Source: an uncultured Spirochaetia bacterium (lineage in GTDB: Bacteria; Spirochaetota; UBA4802; JAGODF01). Taken from it: a stretch of 10,033 bases of DNA. The notes under the pieces were generated by a model. The model did not search any database, had not been told where the DNA came from, and worked only from the letters and a program-made list of their open reading frames with translations. A program made the translations under genes and the position numbers. Shown here piece after piece: positions 5,374-10,033 of this stretch; within the stretch, counting starts at the first letter, position 1; every line of letters starts with the position of its first letter. The DNA is taken from positions 1 to 10,033 of the forward strand of contig CALCJG010000415.1 of the NCBI GenBank assembly GCA_937967705.1, in the 5' to 3' direction.

Positions 5374-6665
5374 AGTGTCCTTCCCGTCATGGCCTTATAC
5401 GTAATCATTACGGATTCATTGCCCACATCACCGCCGGCTCCCGGCGCTGCAATGGAGTCTCCCACCAGGAACAATCCCTCGATTCCCGGGACGCGGGGTC
5501 CGGATCTTCTGTCTTCCGTCTGATCCACATTGACCTGCACACCGTCTACCATCTTAAGGGCTGTTTCCCTTTTCCATAGTATATGTTTATCGATAGCAGG
5601 AAAATAGCTGTGAACCGCATCCCACAGCTCCTCCCTGCGCACTTTTGCCCTTGCAGGATCGGCAGCATCCTCATAGGAGGTGGGATAGAACATGGTGAGA
5701 AGCTGTTTTCCTTTCGGGGCAACGGCCTCGCATAGATTGGAGGTGATGAGCCCGTAGGCCATGGGTTTCATTGTATAGAGCAGGCCATCCATGGCGCAGA
5801 GCTCTGTATCCAGGGCCAGATCAAGGAACACCCCGGACGTGGGGATGAGGTTCTTACACAGCCGGACATAACCGCTGTCCAGTTCCTTTTCAGGGATCAG
5901 GGAAAACATCTCCTGCACGGGAAGATTGATCACGACCCGATCGGCAACATATTTCCGCCCTCCGGACATCACCCCCACTGCCCTGCCCCGGTTGATCAGG
6001 ACTTGATCCACCTTTTGACCGGCAAAGAGGCTTCCCTGTTTTTTTATCCAGGAAACGGCGGCCTCATGGATAGGCTTCCAGCCATCAGCAGGATATTCCG
6101 CAGAATGCCCGGTTTTGAGTATTTTATGAAGATTGCGGAACATCTCCCCTGCAGAGGTCCGCTCAGTGAAGGGGCAGACCATGACGGAGGCGCTGATGAG
6201 TTCGAAATATTTGCGGATGCCTCCAGTCACGCGATGTTCCCTCATCCAGTCCTCCAGGGACATTGAGAGCATATCATCGTATTTCCCTCTCTTAATCTGT
6301 AGGAGCAGGAGGATAATTCGAAGTTTTTCCGTAAAACTGAAAAGTGCGCTGCGGAAGATGCCGGCCGGGCTTGTCGGGAAAAGCTTCATGATCCGGTCCT
6401 CGTCCATCACGTAGGACCTGCCCATCTTCCGGTATCTCACCTCGCAGCCGAGATGCCTCATGATCCGGGCCACGGCGCTCTCGGGACCAAAACGGGTGAG
6501 ATGCACGCCGTAATCCACGGAAAAGCCTTCCTTTTCCCAGAGAAAGGCCCGTCCCCCGACAACCCTGTTCTTTTCGAAAAGCAATACCTCGTCCCCCTCC
6601 CGGGCCAGCAGGGCCCCTAGAAGAATTCCGTTAATACCGCCCCCAACGATGATGGTTTTTGCCAT
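5370..6665 (-). CDS. FAD-dependent oxidoreductase, phytoene desaturase/amine oxidase-like, 431 aa
   Basis: A Rossmann dinucleotide fold sits at the very N-terminus: IIVGGGINGILLGALLAREG with GGGxxG at 8-13, the ribose-binding Glu at E31 (LLFEKN) and VVGGRA at 35-40, followed by FSVDYGVHLT. The C-terminal FAD motif GLFLVGDSIAAPGAGGDVGNESV is at 397-419. This layout is that of the phytoene desaturase/carotene isomerase/amine oxidase superfamily, which oxidises or isomerises unsaturated substrates with FAD. The frame stays open to a TTG at 6752. I choose the ATG at 6665 because the Rossmann fold begins there (MAKTIIVGGG) and GGGGGT precedes it. It is the first gene of a pair with the small exported protein (4-nt overlap). 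A TTGACA lies at 6785-6790 on this strand but without a good -10. No carotenoid genes are nearby, so the substrate is unknown. Confidence 0.85.
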   Translation of the reverse strand: MAKTIIVGGGINGILLGALLAREGDEVLLFEKNRVVGGRAFLWEKEGFSVDYGVHLTRFGPESAVARIMRHLGCEVRYRKMGRSYVMDEDRIMKLFPTSPAGIFRSALFSFTEKLRIILLLLQIKRGKYDDMLSMSLEDWMREHRVTGGIRKYFELISASVMVCPFTERTSAGEMFRNLHKILKTGHSAEYPADGWKPIHEAAVSWIKKQGSLFAGQKVDQVLINRGRAVGVMSGGRKYVADRVVINLPVQEMFSLIPEKELDSGYVRLCKNLIPTSGVFLDLALDTELCAMDGLLYTMKPMAYGLITSNLCEAVAPKGKQLLTMFYPTSYEDAADPARAKVRREELWDAVHSYFPAIDKHILWKRETALKMVDGVQVNVDQTEDRRSGPRVPGIEGLFLVGDSIAAPGAGGDVGNESVMITYKAMTGRTL

Positions 6666-7125
6666 GAATACCCCCGGTAACTGCAGAGTAAGCGGTTCAT
6701 GAAGAATTGTAAAGCGCAATAATAAAACCGCTTCTAACCTTAATATAATCAAGATATCGGTACTCTGGGCGGCACGAGAAATTTTGTCAAATTAAATATA
6801 GACTCTAGTTTCATTGTAATTAATATAATATTCGGGGATTCGCGGCCCCTTCCGGCCCATCTGTCCGGCAGGCAGGCCGGGAGTCCGGACCCGGTCCATG
6901 CGTTATCTGCCATGTCACAAAAGATGACTCACAATGCGGCCTGGAACAGTGGCGCAGATGACGATTCCGTAGCTCCCCGGACAGGAGAGCAACGTTCCTT
7001 CACGGCCCGGCCAGGCATTAAGAACTTGACATTTTCCCTTTCCGACGTATCTTGAATATCATAAAGGGTTGCCTGTAACCCGCTGGCTTGCATCAGCGGA
7101 TGAAAAAATGATTCCCGGACAGAAC
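6666..7125. other. Divergent intergenic region, about 460 bases, no gene seen
   Basis: This separates the minus-strand flavoprotein gene from the plus-strand protease gene. The part near 6780-6835 is AT-rich; 6841-7020 is GC-rich and holds several short palindromes: CCGGC-AGGCAG-GCCGG (6865-6880) and the perfect 8-mer GTCCGGAC (6883-6890). A 43-codon plus-strand frame (6924-7055) has no ribosome binding site and overlaps the protease promoter, so I do not call it. It may hold regulatory sites or a small RNA; nothing is recognisable as a known RNA family. Confidence 0.5.
7026..7053 (+). promoter_or_regulatory. Probable promoter of the nfeD-slipin operon
   Basis: A perfect TTGACA (7026-7031), a 16-base spacer and TATCTT (7048-7053, four of six matches) give a good sigma-70-type promoter. 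Transcription would start near 7060, about 65 bases before the preferred start codon. This argues against the TTG at 7069 being the start, since it would lie only a few bases into the message with no room for a ribosome binding site. Confidence 0.6.
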
Positions 7126-8448
7126 ATGTATAAATTTAAAATCCTCATCCTCCTCTGCCTTCTGATGATCCCGGCCCGGGCCCTCCAGGCCGGCGAATCG
7201 AAATATGCACTTCTCAGGCTGGAGGGGGCTGTCAATCCCATCATTGCGGAGCACATCGTTCAGTCCCTGGAGAGGGCCCGGAAAGACGGCATGCAGTTCG
7301 CCGTTCTGCAGATGGACACGCCCGGCGGCCTGCTCACTTCCATGCGGGAGATCATCAAGGCCATACTCACCTCGGAGATACCCGTTGTGGTCTACACCTA
7401 TCCCAAGGGCGCCCAGGCCGCCTCCGCCGGCGGTTTCATAATGCTGGCGGCCCACATCGCCGTCATGGCGCCGGGAACGGAGATAGGCGCCATGCATCCC
7501 GTAAGCATACTGCCCTCCTTCGGAAGCAGCCGCCGTCAGGGAGAGGAACGGAGCGGCCAGGACACCATCATGGAGAAAAAGCTGTTGAACGACACCGTGG
7601 CATACGCCCGTAGCCTGGCGCAGAAGAGAAAGCGCAACGAGGCCTGGGCCGTAAAGGCCGTGCGGGAGGCCGCCTCAAGCACCTATACGGAGGCCCTGCG
7701 CCAGGGAGTCATCGACCTGATTGCCGAGGACATGCCCGATCTCCTGCGCAAGCTCAACGGGAAAAGGGTGGAAATGCCCGGGAAGACGGTACTCCTCAAC
7801 ACCATGGCCCTGACGGCTGTCCCCTACGAGATGGACTGGAAGCAGCTCACCCTTAATTTCTTCGCTGACCCGCAGATCGTCTTCTTCCTCTTCATCATCG
7901 CAGTGGTGGGGATAGGTATGGAGTTTAAGAATCCCGGGATGGTGGTTCCGGGGGTGATCGGTACGGCCTCCTTTCTTGTATTTCTTATGGCCATCCGGAT
8001 TCTGCCCATCAACCTTGCCGGCCTTGCCCTGATCATACTGGCGGTGGTACTCTTCGTCCTGGAGCTGAAGATCACCAGCTACGGACTTCTGACGGTCGGG
8101 GGTATCGTCTCCTTCGTAATCGGTTCCATGATCCTGTTCGATTCGCCCCTGCCGGGATTTTCCGTCCCCCTCGCCTCGATCCTCGGCGCAGTCGTTTTCG
8201 TCCTGGCCTTCGTCTTCGTGGTGGTCAGAGCGGTTCTCAACGCCCACAGGGCCAGGGTAAGCACCGGCGCCGAGGGCATCATAGGCGAAACGGGACGGGC
8301 CCTACGGGATTTCGAAAAAACCGGAAAGATACAGATACACGGAGAGATATGGGAGGCCCGGTGCGATGAACCAGTGCGAAAAGACGACAGGCTGACGGTG
8401 ATCAGCGTCGAGGGGATGATGCTGAATGTGCGCAAAGCCCCGGAATAA
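7126..8448 (+). CDS. NfeD-family membrane serine protease (ClpP class), 440 aa
   Basis: This is a long NfeD (NfeD1b type) protein: a secreted or periplasmic ClpP-like protease domain, a membrane anchor and an OB-fold tail. Numbering from ATG 7126: signal peptide 1-22 (ILILLCLLMIPARALQA); protease core with MDTPGGLLTSMREII and the nucleophile S100 in AASAGGF; the likely catalytic Lys K152 in KLLNDTVAY, matching the Ser-Lys dyad known from Pyrococcus PH1510. Several transmembrane helices lie between about 250 and 375, including VFFLFIIAVVGIGMEF and VVFVLAFVFVVVRAVL. The NfeD OB domain then runs from GAEGIIGETGRAL to the end. The frame extends to TTG 7069 and ATG 7108. I prefer 7126 because it gives a clean signal peptide, though all ribosome binding sites here are weak. 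The slipin gene follows 52 bases later; the archaeal homologue cleaves the slipin C-terminus. Confidence 0.93.
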   Translation: MYKFKILILLCLLMIPARALQAGESKYALLRLEGAVNPIIAEHIVQSLERARKDGMQFAVLQMDTPGGLLTSMREIIKAILTSEIPVVVYTYPKGAQAASAGGFIMLAAHIAVMAPGTEIGAMHPVSILPSFGSSRRQGEERSGQDTIMEKKLLNDTVAYARSLAQKRKRNEAWAVKAVREAASSTYTEALRQGVIDLIAEDMPDLLRKLNGKRVEMPGKTVLLNTMALTAVPYEMDWKQLTLNFFADPQIVFFLFIIAVVGIGMEFKNPGMVVPGVIGTASFLVFLMAIRILPINLAGLALIILAVVLFVLELKITSYGLLTVGGIVSFVIGSMILFDSPLPGFSVPLASILGAVVFVLAFVFVVVRAVLNAHRARVSTGAEGIIGETGRALRDFEKTGKIQIHGEIWEARCDEPVRKDDRLTVISVEGMMLNVRKAPE

Positions 8449-8500
8449 GCCCACTTGAACCCTGAGGGGATGCATATAAAATACCATGGAGGACATCACT

Positions 8501-9259
8501 ATGATACCAAGTTTCATGATGACGCTGATTATATTCGGAGTACTGCTCATCCTGTCATCGATCAAGATAATAAAAGAATATGAGCGGGCTGTCGTTTTCC
8601 GCCTCGGACGGCTGCTGCTGCCCCCCAAAGGTCCCAAGGGTCCCGGGATCATCATCATCATACCCTTCATCGACAAATGGGTCCGTGTGGGTCTGCGCAC
8701 CATCGCCCTGGACGTCCCTCCCCAGGATGTCATCACCAAGGACAACGTTTCCATCAAGGTGAACGCCGTCATCTACTTCCGCGTGTTGGAACCCAACAAG
8801 GCCATCACCGAGGTCGAGGATTATCTCTATGCCACCTCGCAGCTGGCGCAGACCACCCTCCGCAGCATCCTGGGCATGGTGGAACTGGATGACCTGCTGA
8901 GCGACCGCGAGAGGATCAACGAGGAACTGCAGAACGTGCTGGACACACAGACAGATCCCTGGGGCATCAAGGTTTCCCTGGTGGAGGTCAAGCATGTGGA
9001 CCTTCCCCAGGAGATGCAGCGCGCCATGGCCAAGCAGGCCGAGGCCGAGCGGGAAAGGCGGGCCAAGGTCATCAACGCCGAGGGGGAGTTCCAGGCGGCC
9101 GCCAAACTCATCGAGGCTGCCTCGCTCATGGAGAAGCATCCTATTGCCGTACAACTGCGGTATCTGCAGACACTGAGGGAGATCGCATCGGAGAACAACT
9201 CGACGACACTCTTCCCCATCCCGATCGACATCATCACCCCCTTTCTTACGAAAAAATAA
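8501..9259 (+). CDS. Slipin (stomatin/SPFH family), partner of the NfeD protease, 252 aa
   Basis: This is an SPFH/band-7 membrane scaffold protein. An N-terminal hydrophobic hairpin segment ([19 protein letters not shown]) is followed by the stomatin signature: [59 protein letters not shown] and the [16 protein letters not shown] block. A coiled coil follows ([36 protein letters not shown]), then a hydrophobic C-terminal tail ending near [17 protein letters not shown], which is the region cut by the partner protease in Pyrococcus. The ATG at 8486 is also in frame. The one at 8501 is preferred because GGAGG (8488-8492) lies eight bases before it and overlaps the earlier codon. The gene is transcribed with the NfeD protease (52-base gap). 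Such pairs are thought to organise membrane microdomains and quality control. Confidence 0.93.
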   Translation: MIPSFMMTLIIFGVLLILSSIKIIKEYERAVVFRLGRLLLPPKGPKGPGIIIIIPFIDKWVRVGLRTIALDVPPQDVITKDNVSIKVNAVIYFRVLEPNKAITEVEDYLYATSQLAQTTLRSILGMVELDDLLSDRERINEELQNVLDTQTDPWGIKVSLVEVKHVDLPQEMQRAMAKQAEAERERRAKVINAEGEFQAAAKLIEAASLMEKHPIAVQLRYLQTLREIASENNSTTLFPIPIDIITPFLTKK

Positions 9260-9354
9260 CCGAAAAGCGGGGTTTCGACCGGGGGGATGGGGCCAAAGGC
9301 TTGACTTTTTGAGCAAAAGGATTAGGGATTGCCCCTTACAGGGGAAATGAAAAG

Positions 9355-10033
9355 ATGAACGCAAAGGATACACTGACAATAGCCGGCCGGGAATTTACCT
9401 CGCGCCTGTTTCTTGGGACGGGGAAGTTCTCCTCCGTGGAGGTGATGAAGAGCGCCATTGAGGAATCCGGAACGGAGATGGTCACCGTGGCCCTGCGGCG
9501 GGTCGATCTCGACAACCCGGAGGACAATCTGCTGGGGGCCGTGACGGGTTACCACTCCATTCAACTGCTGCCCAACACCTCCGGGGCACGCAGCGCCGAT
9601 GAGGCCGTGCGCCTCTCCCGCCTGGCGAGGGAGATGGGCTGCGGCAGCTGGATCAAGCTGGAGGTAACCCCCGATCCGCGTTATCTCCTACCCGATCCCA
9701 TCGAAACCCTGAAGGCGGCGGAAATCCTCGTAAAAGAAGGATTTACCGTCCTCCCCTACATAAACGCCGACCCGATCCTCGCCAAGCGCCTGGAGGAGGC
9801 GGGGACGGCCACTGTCATGCCCCTGGGATCGCCCATCGGCTCCAACCGGGGCATCAAGACCGAGGACAACATACGCATCATCATTGAGATGTCCCGAGTA
9901 CCCGTCGTGGTGGACGCGGGTCTCGGCACTCCCTCCCACGCGGCCCTGGCGATGGAAATGGGCGCCGATGCGGTACTGGTAAATGCCGCCATAGCCATCG
10001 CAGAAGACCCGTTTCTGATGGCCCGCTCCTTCC
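9355..10033 (+). CDS. thiG: Thiazole synthase ThiG, 3' end outside window
   Basis: ThiG makes the thiazole ring of thiamine from deoxyxylulose phosphate, ThiS thiocarboxylate and dehydroglycine, in the cytoplasm as a TIM barrel. The N-terminus, [21 protein letters not shown], is the family opening. TVALRRVD (44-51), [14 protein letters not shown] (72-85) and the Schiff-base lysine K101 in [10 protein letters not shown] are present. They are followed by [23 protein letters not shown] and [29 protein letters not shown], the phosphate-binding half. About 226 of roughly 255 residues are in the window. The start is the ATG at 9355. AGGGG (9340-9344) is ten bases upstream and sits inside a small hairpin, CCCC-TTACA-GGGG. 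The gene lies 95 bases after the slipin gene. No ThiS or TPP riboswitch is seen in that gap. Confidence 0.95.
   Translation, partial: MNAKDTLTIAGREFTSRLFLGTGKFSSVEVMKSAIEESGTEMVTVALRRVDLDNPEDNLLGAVTGYHSIQLLPNTSGARSADEAVRLSRLAREMGCGSWIKLEVTPDPRYLLPDPIETLKAAEILVKEGFTVLPYINADPILAKRLEEAGTATVMPLGSPIGSNRGIKTEDNIRIIIEMSRVPVVVDAGLGTPSHAALAMEMGADAVLVNAAIAIAEDPFLMARSF

Noticed and set aside
6924..7055. 43-codon plus-strand frame starting ATGACTCACAATGC
   Set aside because: It has no ribosome binding site, its codon use and composition are unlike the neighbouring genes, and it runs through the -35 and -10 boxes of the nfeD promoter.
7675..8247. Long minus-strand open frame of 190 codons inside the nfeD protease gene
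   Set aside because: Its product is a low-complexity D/E/G/H/Q-rich chain typical of the antisense shadow of a GC-rich gene encoding membrane helices. The opposite frame has clear NfeD motifs.
705..9337. Shared 12-mer GGATTGCCCCTT near 705 and 9326
   Set aside because: A 12-base match between two places is expected by chance in a 10 kb window, and the flanks do not extend the match.
9260..9354. Possible TPP riboswitch before thiG
   Set aside because: I could not find the conserved CTGAGA and ACCTGA elements, and the gap is shorter than a full riboswitch plus leader.
8555..9379. 274-codon minus-strand open frame antisense to slipin
   Set aside because: It mirrors the slipin coding sequence, is H/L/G/D-rich with no domain, and runs on into the start of thiG. 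It is a shadow frame.

Overview
The window is a roughly 10 kb piece of an ordinary bacterial chromosome, about half GC, with dense genes and consensus-like sigma-70 promoters (TTGACA boxes). A lipoprotein signal, an ABC ATPase of the MlaF/Mce lipid-transport type and the secreted or membrane proteins point to a Gram-negative (diderm) bacterium. The relaxed lipobox (A-F-G-C) would fit Spirochaetota or a deltaproteobacterial lineage, but the sequence alone does not settle this. I see no phage, insertion sequence, CRISPR array, rRNA or tRNA.

Layout. (1) 1-678, plus strand: the C-terminal end of glycerol kinase, then a 65-residue stand-alone MshEN/GspE-N-like domain protein. A perfect 11-bp hairpin terminator at 756-780 separates this from the convergent minus-strand genes. 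(2) 818-1858, minus: branched-chain amino acid aminotransferase (ilvE) with its own promoter, which carries an inverted repeat between the -35 and -10 boxes. (3) 1963-3962, minus: a compact three-gene group rsgA - Mce/MlaF-type ABC ATPase - PilZ protein. The first two overlap by 4 nt (ATGA) and the third follows 21 nt later. (4) 4092-4595, minus: a very lysine-rich, codon-optimised lipoprotein with a degenerate OmpA-C-like domain, a strong promoter, a strong ribosome binding site and its own terminator. (5) 4966-6665, minus: an FAD-dependent amine-oxidase/phytoene-desaturase-type flavoprotein, translationally coupled by a 4-nt overlap to a small exported protein of unknown function. (6) 7126-9259, plus: the well-known NfeD/ClpP-like membrane serine protease plus slipin (stomatin) pair. 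(7) 9355 to the window end: thiazole synthase thiG, cut by the edge.

How the genes work together. The NfeD-protease and slipin form one membrane module. The FAD protein and the small exported protein are very likely one expression unit. RsgA (30S subunit maturation), the lipid-transport ATPase and a c-di-GMP-binding PilZ protein are also very likely co-expressed, although no established pathway joins them; that grouping is the most unusual genic arrangement here. The ATPase has no permease, MCE or substrate-binding partner in the window.

I did not find a convincing new multi-gene defence or mobile system. The items most worth checking are the degenerate OmpA-like lipoprotein, the rsgA-ATPase-pilZ grouping with an Asp in place of the catalytic Glu, the orphan MshEN mini-protein, and structured non-coding segments at 4839-4870, 3994-4014 and 6841-7020.
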